The notes under the pieces were generated by a model. The model was not told the DNA's origin. It saw only the letters and a list, made by a program, of their open reading frames with translations, and ran no database searches. DNA of 64,000 nucleotides, taken from positions 1 to 64,000 of the forward strand of contig CAZEJB010000014.1 of the NCBI GenBank assembly GCA_964512635.1, read 5' to 3'. The position numbers were made by a program, and so were the translations under genes. Below, piece after piece: positions 57,521 through 64,000 of the stretch (positions are counted from its first letter, which is position 1; each line of letters starts with the position of its first letter). Source of the DNA: JADZFO01 sp964512635 (GTDB taxonomy: Bacteria; 4484-113; JAFGCY01).

Positions 57521-60518
57521 ATGAGACCAGCTCCTTCAGCAACTCCCTCAGACTGAGTTGCGCGCTCGGCTTGACCTGGCTGGGGTCGGAGATGTCGCCA
57601 AAGACGTCGTCGAAGAGGCCCTGCTTCTCTTTTAACATCTTCAGCAGCTTCTCCTCAACCGTGTTGCGGCACAGCAGGTTGATCACCACCACGCTGCCCT
57701 GCTGGCCCATGCGATGCGCGCGGGCGACGCGCTGCGCCAGCTTGGCCGGGTTAAAGGGCAGGTCGTAGTTGACCACCAGGCTGGCCGCCTGCAGGTTCAG
57801 GCCGGTGCCGCCGGCGTCAGTGCTGATCAGGATACGGCTCTTGCCCTCCTGGAAACGCTCGACCAGCTCGCGGCGGCCCTGGGCATCCACCCCGCCGTGC
57901 AGGAAGGCCGGGGCATAACCCGCAGCCGTCAGCTCGCGCAGCAGGATCTCGCCCATTCGCGTCCACTGGGTGAAGATGATCGCCTGGCGATCCAGCGTGC
58001 GGATCTCGTCCTCAAGGATTGCGTTCAGCTCCGTGAGCTTCTGGCTTTCGCGCTGGCTCGGTTCGATCAGCTCCGGCGTGTCACAGACCTCGCGCAGGCG
58101 TTGCAGCAGGGTCATGGCGTTGTTGGTCGCCAGCTTGTCCCACTGCTCCTTGCTGAGCAGCATGCTGGTCTCGCCCTGCAGGTCCTTATAGAATGCGCGC
58201 TGGATGTCGGTCAGGCTCAGCCAGCGCTCCATCTCGATCAGCGGCGGCAGTTCGGTGAGCGTCTGGGTCTTTGTGCGTCGCAGGGTCAGGGCCGCGATCT
58301 TGCGGCTGACTTCCTCGACCTTCTGATAGCCCTGGATGCCGCCGAAGCGGTCGAGGATCACGTAGCGGTCGCGGAAGGCCAGCGGGTTGGCGCCGAGAGC
58401 CCTGGGCTCGATGAACTTCATGATGGTGTAGAGCTCCATCAGCTGGTTCTCCAGCGGCGTACCGGTCAGGACAAACAGGTAGGGGCTGGCGAGGCTGAAG
58501 ACCGACTGCGCGGTCTTGGTACGGAAGTTCTTGACGCGCTGGGCCTCGTCAAGGATCAGGATGTCGGGGGCCAGGGCCTTGAGCTGCTCGATATCGCGGT
58601 GGACCAGCTCGTAGTTCACGATGTAGAAGAAGGGCATGTCCGCCGGGTCGTGGAAGATGCCGGGGAGCTGCTGCGCCTTGCCGGATGCCCTGGCATCCGC
58701 CTTGCCGGGCGGGCTGGCCAGGATCTGGTCCAGCAGCGCATCGGCTTCATCGCGCGCGCTGGCCTTCCTGGCCGCACGACCTGCCGGGGCAGGAGGGTCT
58801 TTAGCCTGCTGCGCCGCCGCAGCGCCTGTGGCGCGATCAAAGACTGCCGCCGCCCGATAGATCGATTCCCGCTCGTCCGGCCCGCCGCCAATAACCTCGC
58901 AGCGCAGTCCGGTGAAGCGCTGGATCTCGGACTGCCACTGGTACTTCAGCGAGGCCGGGCAGACAATCAGCGCGCGCTTCAAACCCTGCTTCTGTTTCAG
59001 GTAGAAGGCGGCGGTCATACTCTGCAGGGTTTTGCCGAGGCCCATGTCATCTGCCAGCAGGGCCCGCCGGTTGCTGACCAGAAAGGCCACCCCTTCGCGC
59101 TGAAAGGGGTAGAGCTTGGCTTTCACCGGCGTATCAGAATGGAGCGCGGAGTCTTCGGTGGGGCGGCCGGGCCGCTCAGAATGGAGCGCGTCTTCGGTGG
59201 GGCGGCCCTCAGTGGCCGCCTTCTTCTTATTCTCTGGCTTTGGCAGTCCCCACCACCAAACCCACTTATAGCCCTGTTCATTCGGCCAGCGCTTGTGAGG
59301 ATTATTCAAGATGTACTGCGCTTTCTCGAGAAGTTCGTCATCGTCTCGCATTATCCTATCGAGATACTCATCTTGCCAAAGGGACCCCACATAGCCTAAC
59401 TCCTTTTGTGCAGTGTGGGCCGTAAATGATTTCCAGGAATGGACAACGTCCTCAAGGTAGTGCCCGGGCATAGGTTGCATGAGAACATGAACATGGTCGT
59501 CCATCACGACGTAAGCAAAGAGGTGGTAACGCTGAGTGTCAAAGTGATGAATGGCACTGGCCACCAAATCACGGGCAGCTGGGCTCAGAGTTTGGTGCTT
59601 TTTGTTCAGCCTCCAGGTTACAAAGTAAGTTGAGTTACTTAGACGCCAGTGGGGAAGTCGGTGCCGATATTGAGAAAAATCGTCTTTGGCAGCTGGGATG
59701 GCGGCCAGTGACGGCCGCCCCACCGAAGAGTCCCGCGCTTCATCCTCGGCGCCCTCGCCGGCGATCCACTGTTCAAGCTCCTCCGCCAGCGTCTTTAGTC
59801 CCTCATAGTGATCCAGCACGGGCTTCACTGTTGGGTGTATGCGCACCTGCGCGCCGGCGACGTGCAGCCTGGCGACCAGTTCGGGGCAGTCCAGGGGCTG
59901 GCGCAGGGTATGCACCTGGTCGATATGCGCGGCAAGAATGCTGTGCAGTTCCGGCAACAGGAACTGCTCGGCGTGATAGGCCTGCACCTGGCGGAAGAAG
60001 GAAATCGACTCTTCGAAACTGATCGCCCGGGCGCCGAACTCCTTCAGGGCCAGAGTGAAGCCCTTGTCGAAGCGCAGCTGGCCCTTGGCCCGGCGCAGCA
60101 GCTTCTCCAGGCGCCAGACATCAAAGTTGTCCCGCAGCGCTCCTTCCGTGCAGTACTCGCGCAGCAGGTTCTGCAACGGCCTGGCCGCCTCATGCGCCGG
60201 TGCGCTGACCAGGAAGCGCACTGACTGCGGCCCTTCGATGCCACGCTGCTTAGCACCGCTGAAGAGCACCACATAGCGCTGCATATGCGCGTCATAGGCC
60301 TTCTGCAGCGCTTCCCAGTCAGTGCCGGCAAAGAAACGGTCCGCCCGCGCGTCGCCGAGTTCTGCCAGCAGACTGGGGTAGGCCGAGTAGTCGCTGAGCG
60401 CAAAGCCGAAGCTGAAGTACTGGTTGATGATCCGGCGTATGTGCGGCGGCAGGCGCTGCTTGTCACCGCTGAAGCGGATCTCATCGCCGTTCTTGCCACC
60501 AACTACCAGACGCGCCAC
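57519..60518 (-). CDS. SNF2-type helicase with an in-frame RAYT transposase insertion
   Basis: 999 residues read as one frame. Residues 1-257 are an N-terminal region of unknown fold. Residues about 258-461 are coded by the mobile unit at 59138-59745 and have a complete RAYT domain: YFVTWRLNKKHQ, VVMDDHVHVLMQP (HUH), LWQDEYLDRIMRDDDELLEK and YILNNPHKRW (catalytic Tyr). From about 470 the SNF2 ATPase begins: FQREGVAFLVSNRRALLADD, DMGLGKT (Walker A, about 491-497), LILDEAQRVKNFRTKTAQ (DEAQ, about 654) and the C-terminal helicase part with FTQWTRMGEILLREL and INLLCRNTVEEKLL. SNF2 enzymes move along or remodel DNA-bound complexes. The GTG start is 6 bases after TAACAT. Without the insert the helicase would be about 795 residues. 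Confidence 0.88.
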   Translation of the reverse strand: MARLVVGGKNGDEIRFSGDKQRLPPHIRRIINQYFSFGFALSDYSAYPSLLAELGDARADRFFAGTDWEALQKAYDAHMQRYVVLFSGAKQRGIEGPQSVRFLVSAPAHEAARPLQNLLREYCTEGALRDNFDVWRLEKLLRRAKGQLRFDKGFTLALKEFGARAISFEESISFFRQVQAYHAEQFLLPELHSILAAHIDQVHTLRQPLDCPELVARLHVAGAQVRIHPTVKPVLDHYEGLKTLAEELEQWIAGEGAEDEARDSSVGRPSLAAIPAAKDDFSQYRHRLPHWRLSNSTYFVTWRLNKKHQTLSPAARDLVASAIHHFDTQRYHLFAYVVMDDHVHVLMQPMPGHYLEDVVHSWKSFTAHTAQKELGYVGSLWQDEYLDRIMRDDDELLEKAQYILNNPHKRWPNEQGYKWVWWWGLPKPENKKKAATEGRPTEDALHSERPGRPTEDSALHSDTPVKAKLYPFQREGVAFLVSNRRALLADDMGLGKTLQSMTAAFYLKQKQGLKRALIVCPASLKYQWQSEIQRFTGLRCEVIGGGPDERESIYRAAAVFDRATGAAAAQQAKDPPAPAGRAARKASARDEADALLDQILASPPGKADARASGKAQQLPGIFHDPADMPFFYIVNYELVHRDIEQLKALAPDILILDEAQRVKNFRTKTAQSVFSLASPYLFVLTGTPLENQLMELYTIMKFIEPRALGANPLAFRDRYVILDRFGGIQGYQKVEEVSRKIAALTLRRTKTQTLTELPPLIEMERWLSLTDIQRAFYKDLQGETSMLLSKEQWDKLATNNAMTLLQRLREVCDTPELIEPSQRESQKLTELNAILEDEIRTLDRQAIIFTQWTRMGEILLRELTAAGYAPAFLHGGVDAQGRRELVERFQEGKSRILISTDAGGTGLNLQAASLVVNYDLPFNPAKLAQRVARAHRMGQQGSVVVINLLCRNTVEEKLLKMLKEKQGLFDDVFGDISDPSQVKPSAQLSLRELLKELVS
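59138..59745 (-). mobile_element. REP-RAYT-REP unit 2, inside the SNF2 helicase frame
   Basis: The ends are inverted copies of a palindromic repeat. The helicase-proximal end has two units, AATGGAGCGCGGAGTCTTCG (59138) and AATGGAGCGCGTCTTCGGTG (59180), both running into GGGGCGGCC. The far end has GGCCGCCCCACCGAAGAGTC then CCGCGCTTCATCC (59713-59745). A RAYT domain lies between, in the same orientation and frame as the host gene. Confidence 0.85.
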
Positions 60519-60524
60519 GACCCT

Positions 60525-60530
60525 ATGTTA
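60525..60530 (-). promoter_or_regulatory. -10 element of the SNF2 helicase (leaderless type)
   Basis: TAACAT on the minus strand, exactly 6 bases before GTG 60518. Confidence 0.65.
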
Positions 60531-60561
60531 GCGTGACCCCTGAGAGTACTTAACATCAGCC

Positions 60562-60786
60562 TCAGCGCAGGTAGAGCTCCCAAAGTACGATCAGCACGGC
60601 AAGGCCCACAAACACAGCAATCGGCCAGTAGCTGGAAGAGCCAGCCTCTTCCTCTAACGACACCACAAAAGCGCTTTCAGGCTCGCGCAGTTCTTCCTCG
60701 TCGCGGCGTTCAAGCTCAAGGTTCGCGCGCATCTGGACGCGATAGTCATGCTCATCCTGATCAAGTTTCTGCCGCCAGTCGCTCAT
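60562..60786 (-). CDS. Small C-terminally anchored membrane protein
   Basis: 74 residues from ATG 60786. A charged N-terminal helix (DWRQKLDQDEHDYRVQMRAN, then LELERRDEEELREPE), likely coiled coil, leads to a single helix (YWPIAVFVGLAVLIVLWEL) ending LYLR. The bulk would lie in the cytosol. I recognise no family. TATACT is 7 bases before ATG, so it is probably leaderless; the upstream in-frame starts to 60960 are antisense to the next gene. It shares a short divergent region with the kinase-like gene at 60852. Confidence 0.75.
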   Translation of the reverse strand: MSDWRQKLDQDEHDYRVQMRANLELERRDEEELREPESAFVVSLEEEAGSSSYWPIAVFVGLAVLIVLWELYLR

Positions 60787-60793
60787 AAAAGGG

Positions 60794-60799
60794 AGTATA
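60794..60799 (-). promoter_or_regulatory. -10 element of the small membrane protein
   Basis: TATACT on the minus strand, 7 bases before ATG 60786. Confidence 0.6.
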
Positions 60800-60836
60800 T
60801 CCGTGCGGCTGCTAATTTGCCGCCGGACGGTCTGGG

Positions 60837-60842
60837 TATCAT
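60837..60842 (+). promoter_or_regulatory. -10 element of the AAA kinase-like gene
   Basis: TATCAT, 9 bases before ATG 60852. Confidence 0.5.
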
Positions 60843-60851
60843 TGCTCTGCC

Positions 60852-61433
60852 ATGAATTCAAGCCGGCATGAGCAGCTTCGCCAGCAGGCCGCGGCACTGC
60901 GCGGACTCGAGCGTATTGTGCTGGTGGGCTGCAGCGGCGCGGGCAAGAGCACGCTCTCACGCTGGCTTGGGCCGGCGCTTGGCCTGCCGGTCGTGCACCT
61001 GGACCGCGAATTCTGGCTTCCCGGCTGGGTCGAGCCGGATCGCGATCAATGGCGGCAACGTGTTGCCGAGCTGCTTGCCGAGCCCCACTGGGTCATGGAC
61101 GGAAACTTCAGCAACACCTTTGAGCAGCGTGTTGAGCGCGCCCAGGCGGTGATCTTCCTGGATTTTCCGCGCTGGCTGTGTATCAATCGCGTGCTGGGCC
61201 GTGTGGTGAAGGACTATGGACGTACCCGGGCTGATATGACTCCGGGATGCAATGAGCGCTTCGACTGGGGCTTCATGGTCTGGATCTGGAACTATCCCCG
61301 GCGCAGCCGGCCGAAGATTGTCGAAATTCTGAACCGTCATCAGGAGCACAAGCAGATGCTCATCCTGAGGCATCCGGCCGAGATTGATATCCTGAGGCAG
61401 GGCCTGGAGGAGTCTGGGCCGCTCAGGCGTTGA
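60852..61433 (+). CDS. P-loop kinase-like protein (FlaR/adenylate-kinase-related)
   Basis: 193 residues. IVLVGCSGAGKSTLSRWLG is a complete Walker A (about 22-40). LPVVHLDREFWLPGWVEPDRD is the substrate loop typical of the 'DNA topology modulation protein FlaR' group. WVMDGNFSNTFEQRVERAQA, then VIFLDFPRWLCINRVLGRVV hold the Walker B-type strand. These proteins are small nucleoside-monophosphate-kinase-like enzymes without an established substrate, the FlaR name being historical. The C-terminal 11 bases overlap the convergent zinc-ribbon gene. Confidence 0.88.
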   Translation: MNSSRHEQLRQQAAALRGLERIVLVGCSGAGKSTLSRWLGPALGLPVVHLDREFWLPGWVEPDRDQWRQRVAELLAEPHWVMDGNFSNTFEQRVERAQAVIFLDFPRWLCINRVLGRVVKDYGRTRADMTPGCNERFDWGFMVWIWNYPRRSRPKIVEILNRHQEHKQMLILRHPAEIDILRQGLEESGPLRR

Positions 61434-61707
61434 TGGCGCCACAGGAAGGGCAGAAACGCACTTCGTCGCCGATGTTTACACCGCAGCTGGTGCAGCGCCG
61501 CGGCTCAGGTTCGCTTGCCATGGCGGCCTGCGCCTGGGCTTCGGCGGCCTTCTCAGCCTCCCAGGCACGGCGCTGTTCATCCACCTGACGGTTCTGGTGC
61601 GCCAGGTTCAGCAGGATAATGCGCACCAGCAGAAACATGACTGCCACTGGCAGCACGAGCGCAAGTGCTGTTCTGACCCACGGTATGAAGAGCAGGTCTT
61701 CAAACAT
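61423..61707 (-). CDS. Small membrane protein with a C-terminal zinc ribbon
   Basis: 94 residues from ATG 61707, with GGGGGGAA 5 bases upstream. A hydrophobic segment (VRTALALVLPVAVMFLLVRI, about 10-30) is followed by a helical, Ala/Glu-rich linker (QVDEQRRAWEAEKAAEAQAQ) and a zinc ribbon with CTSC and CPSCG. The ribbon should face the cytosol and mediate binding. The same ribbon type occurs in the FHA protein of this window. The function is unknown. An in-frame start at 61737 is possible. Confidence 0.8.
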   Translation of the reverse strand: MFEDLLFIPWVRTALALVLPVAVMFLLVRIILLNLAHQNRQVDEQRRAWEAEKAAEAQAQAAMASEPEPRRCTSCGVNIGDEVRFCPSCGAINA

Positions 61708-61756
61708 GGCGTTCCCCCCGGCGTTTCCTGCTGGCACTAATTCTAGCGCCTCGCGC

Positions 61757-61762
61757 TAAAAT
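61757..61762 (+). promoter_or_regulatory. -10 element of the M20 peptidase (leaderless type)
   Basis: TAAAAT, exactly 6 bases before ATG 61769. Confidence 0.7.
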
Positions 61763-61768
61763 CTGGCT

Positions 61769-62980
61769 ATGGCAACTATGCTTCAGGACGTCCTGCCCGG
61801 CGTCAACATCAGCGAACCCACGCGCAACGGCCACCCCGAGGTGGTCGCCAACCGCCGTTTTCTGCACACGATTCCTGAAATCGGCCTGCAGGAGTTTCAA
61901 ACGGCGGAGTTCATTGAAAGCCGCCTTGACGCCCTGGGGCTGGCGCATGAGCGCTGCACCCCGACCGGCATCCTGAGCATGATCAATGGCCGCAACCCCG
62001 ACAGCGGTCCAGTGGTTATGCTGCGCGCCGACATCGACGCATTGCCGATCCTGGAAGCCACCGCCCACGAATACGTCTCCACCCGCCCGGGCTTCATGCA
62101 CGCCTGCGGCCATGACACCCACACGGCGATGCAGATCGGCGTGGCCCGCCGCCTGGTCAGCGAAGGCTTTGACAAGGGCCGCGTTAAGCTCTGCTTCCAG
62201 CCCGGTGAGGAAGGCCACCACGGCGCGGAGAAGATGATCGCCGCCGGGGCACTGGAGAACCCGAAGGTTCAGTACTGCTACGGCCAGCACATCTGGGCCG
62301 GCAGCCCGACGGGCCAGATCCTGATCCAGGGCGGCCCGGTGATGGCCGGCGTCGACCGCCTGGAGATCAGCCTGACCGGCAAGGGCACCCATGCGGCCCA
62401 GCCGCAGAGCGGCTATGACACGGTCTATGCCGCCGCCCAGGTAATCACCGCGCTGCAGACAGTCATCAGCCGCAATATCGACCCGCTCGAGGCGGGCGTG
62501 GTGACGGTGGCGATGATCAACGGTGGCACCGCCCACAACATCATCCCGGAAAAAGTCGAGCTGGTTGGAACGATCCGCTGGTTCGACAACGAGACCCACG
62601 AGATCATCAAGAAGCGCGTGCCCGAAGTCGTCACCGGCATCGCCAATGCCCTGCAGGTCCAGGCCGATGTGCGGATCATCCACGAGCACTTCCCGACAGT
62701 GAACGATGACAACATTGCCGAGATCGTGCGCCAGGAAGCGGTGCAGATCGTCGGCGAAGCCAACGTGATCACTCGCCAGCGTACGATGGGCGCCGAGGAC
62801 TTTTCCGACTTCGCCCGCGAAGCGCCGGGGGCCTTTGCCTTTGTCGGCGCGCAGAACCCCTCCAAGGACTGCGTCTGGCCGCACCACCACCCCAAGTTCA
62901 ACGTCGACGAGGATGCCTTCGCCATCGGTTCCGAGCTTATGCACCGCGTCTGCCTGCGCCTGCTGGAACTGCCGGGCTAG
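61769..62980 (+). CDS. M20-family metallopeptidase / amidohydrolase
   Basis: 403 residues. VVMLRADIDALPI and HACGHDTHTAMQIGVARRL give the first metal ligands, FQPGEEGHHGAEKMIAAGAL the catalytic Glu pair, YCYGQHIWAGSPTGQILIQG the third ligand and RTMGAEDFSDFAREAPGAF the late Glu. This is the M20D subfamily pattern (hippurate hydrolase, N-acyl-amino-acid amidohydrolase). Such enzymes free amino acids from N-acyl forms in the cytosol. The dimerisation domain (about 190-310) is normal. TAAAAT is 6 bases before ATG, so it is probably leaderless. The substrate cannot be told. Confidence 0.93.
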   Translation: MATMLQDVLPGVNISEPTRNGHPEVVANRRFLHTIPEIGLQEFQTAEFIESRLDALGLAHERCTPTGILSMINGRNPDSGPVVMLRADIDALPILEATAHEYVSTRPGFMHACGHDTHTAMQIGVARRLVSEGFDKGRVKLCFQPGEEGHHGAEKMIAAGALENPKVQYCYGQHIWAGSPTGQILIQGGPVMAGVDRLEISLTGKGTHAAQPQSGYDTVYAAAQVITALQTVISRNIDPLEAGVVTVAMINGGTAHNIIPEKVELVGTIRWFDNETHEIIKKRVPEVVTGIANALQVQADVRIIHEHFPTVNDDNIAEIVRQEAVQIVGEANVITRQRTMGAEDFSDFAREAPGAFAFVGAQNPSKDCVWPHHHPKFNVDEDAFAIGSELMHRVCLRLLELPG

Positions 62981-63432
62981 TGGAGCGCGGACCCATGGTC
63001 CGTATCTTCTGCGCTGCGACAAGCCAATGTGGTGCGGGGATCAACCACAAAGATCACAAAGGTTCACGAAGAACACGAAGAGTAGGAATAGAGCCTGGAA
63101 GCTGCCTCTGAGCTGTCATTCTGATGTAGCCAAGGGGGCTGGCAGAGTCTTAGCCTTAGTGCTCTTGGTGCTGCTTGGTGGGCCTGATGTTGAGAAAAGC
63201 CATGTCCAGCTGTTCTGCTTTGCGTTCTTCGCGAGCTTTACGCTGTGATCTTTGTATGGCAGGTCCGGGACGGCCGAACTGGGGTAGGGGCGCACAGAGT
63301 GCGCCCGGCATTTGGCTCGCTGCCCAGAGCAGCGAATGACAATACCAATCCAATTCGCGGCCCCGGTAGGGGCCGGGCGCACGCGGTGCGCCCCTACAAG
63401 GCAAAAACGGACCATGGGTCCGCGCTCCATCC
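62981..63432. repeat. Three nested inverted repeat pairs
   Basis: Outer: GGAGCGCGGACCCATGGTCC (62982) facing GGACCATGGGTCCGCGCTCC (ending 63429). Middle or adjacent: ACCACAAAGATCACAAAGG (63047) facing TTACGCTGTGATCTTTG (ending 63256). Inner: GTAGGGGCGCACAGAGTGCG (63286) facing GCGCACGCGGTGCGCCCCTA (ending 63397). No gene lies between 62981 and 63455. Confidence 0.85.
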
Positions 63433-63443
63433 TGAGCGCCGCA

Positions 63444-63449
63444 TAGAAT
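63444..63449 (+). promoter_or_regulatory. -10 element of the DUF58 gene (leaderless type)
   Basis: TAGAAT, exactly 6 bases before GTG 63456. Confidence 0.7.
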
Positions 63450-63455
63450 AGAAGC

Positions 63456-64000
63456 GTGATCGCTTACCCCTCACCCCGTGCGGCAGCTTTCGGCCTTGGC
63501 CTGGTGCTGCTGGCGGTGCTGGGTTATCTGTGGCCGCAGGCCTTTATGCTGGCCCGGGCGGGGGCGGGTGTACTGGTCGTGGTCATGCTGCTCGACCTCT
63601 GGTTTTCAGCCCGTGCGCTCTATGGCAAGCTTAAGCTTGTCCGCGACTATCCGGTGAACACCACCGTAGCCCGCCCGCGCAAGGGCTGGCACCGCATAGA
63701 AAACAGCTCGCGCATCCGCATCCGCGCGCGGGTCTATGAGGACTCGCTGCCCCTGATCGACAAAGATGTCGACCCGGCCTGGAAGTCCATCGGCCCGCGC
63801 TCGAGCCTGCGCCTGCCACTGAGCATCACCGTGCACAAACGCGGCGAGGTGCCGCTCGGCGGCGCATCCCTGCGCCTGCTGGCGGGTCTGGGTCTGTGGA
63901 TACTGCAGTACCGCTTCGAGCCCGGCAATGTTGCCCGGGTCTATCCGCTGATCGAGGAGCTGGTACGCGGCGACCTGTTCGCTCACCGCCGGCGGCTCTA
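63456..64000 (+). CDS. DUF58-type membrane protein, N-terminal part (runs off the window)
   Basis: 181 codons from GTG 63456 to the window end, without a stop. After a short Pro-containing start come two helices (AAAFGLGLVLLAVLGYLW and ARAGAGVLVVVMLLDLWF). A soluble beta region follows (LKLVRDYPVNTTVARPRKGW, then RIRIRARVYEDSLPL). VPLGGASLRLLAGLGLW and LQYRFEPGNVARVYPLIEEL match the R-G...LR...GL and VYPxxxEL sequence that precedes the DUF58 domain. DUF58 proteins often accompany BatA-type von Willebrand proteins and MoxR ATPases; a BatA-like gene lies at 53771. The DUF58 core itself lies beyond the window. TAGAAT 6 bases upstream suggests a leaderless mRNA. Confidence 0.82.
   Translation, partial: MIAYPSPRAAAFGLGLVLLAVLGYLWPQAFMLARAGAGVLVVVMLLDLWFSARALYGKLKLVRDYPVNTTVARPRKGWHRIENSSRIRIRARVYEDSLPLIDKDVDPAWKSIGPRSSLRLPLSITVHKRGEVPLGGASLRLLAGLGLWILQYRFEPGNVARVYPLIEELVRGDLFAHRRRL

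Overview
The window is a GC-rich piece of a scaffolded bacterial genome; it contains a 100-N gap at 7120-7219. LpxC, several lipoproteins with lipoboxes, a BatA-type von Willebrand protein and DXP-pathway isoprenoid synthesis (Dxr) point to a diderm bacterium that makes lipid A. Gene order matches no model organism I recognise, and no 16S rRNA or tRNA is present, so I do not assign a phylum. An uncultivated lineage is the likeliest source (inference).

Layout. 55-6422 (minus): cohesin-like lipoprotein, ketopantoate-reductase-like protein, DinG-type helicase. 6576-8048 (plus): five small membrane proteins, four of them AtpZ-like tandem paralogues, the first of which is cut by the gap. 8154-10050: EtfB and EtfA. 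10067-19423 (minus): FHA protein, SurE, a large lipoprotein, Dxr, tricorn protease. 19690-24125 is accessory: an island of palindromes, a cysteine-rich secreted-type protein, a small lipoprotein and a broken HEPN-like gene. 24138-34290: FAD oxidoreductase, primary sigma factor, a kinase-like protein without a normal P-loop, RpiB, two cyclases, RfbB, Tag, a hydrolase and a class II aldolase-like protein. 34401-43369: lipoprotein, glutamine synthetase, DnaE, and a segment bracketed by a copy of the dnaE 3' end. 43892-47123 (minus): RNase P RNA, TPR lipoprotein, RibF, SmpB and a small membrane protein. 47184-51693: oligopeptide ABC transporter without its ATPases, interrupted by a RAYT transposase. 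51724-53643: STAS protein, anti-sigma factor and sigma-B/F-type factor. 53771-64000: BatA-like protein, LpxC, SNF2 helicase carrying a second RAYT, M20 peptidase, and the start of a DUF58 protein.

Two genome-wide habits stand out. First, many genes have a TANNNT -10 hexamer only 6-7 bases before the start codon. RNase P RNA has the same 6-base spacing between its TACAAT and its 5' end. This indicates that leaderless mRNAs are common here. Second, short palindromes (REP-like) and 7-base tandem repeats fill the intergenic spaces, often as nested inverted pairs. They also sit in frame inside conserved genes: dnaE, lpxC, the dppB-like permease, the C-terminal tail of dinG, and a whole REP-RAYT-REP unit inside the SNF2 helicase. 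Two RAYT transposases, the enzymes known to mobilise REPs, are present. The combination of RAYTs, REPs and protein-coding REP inserts is the most unusual system in the window.
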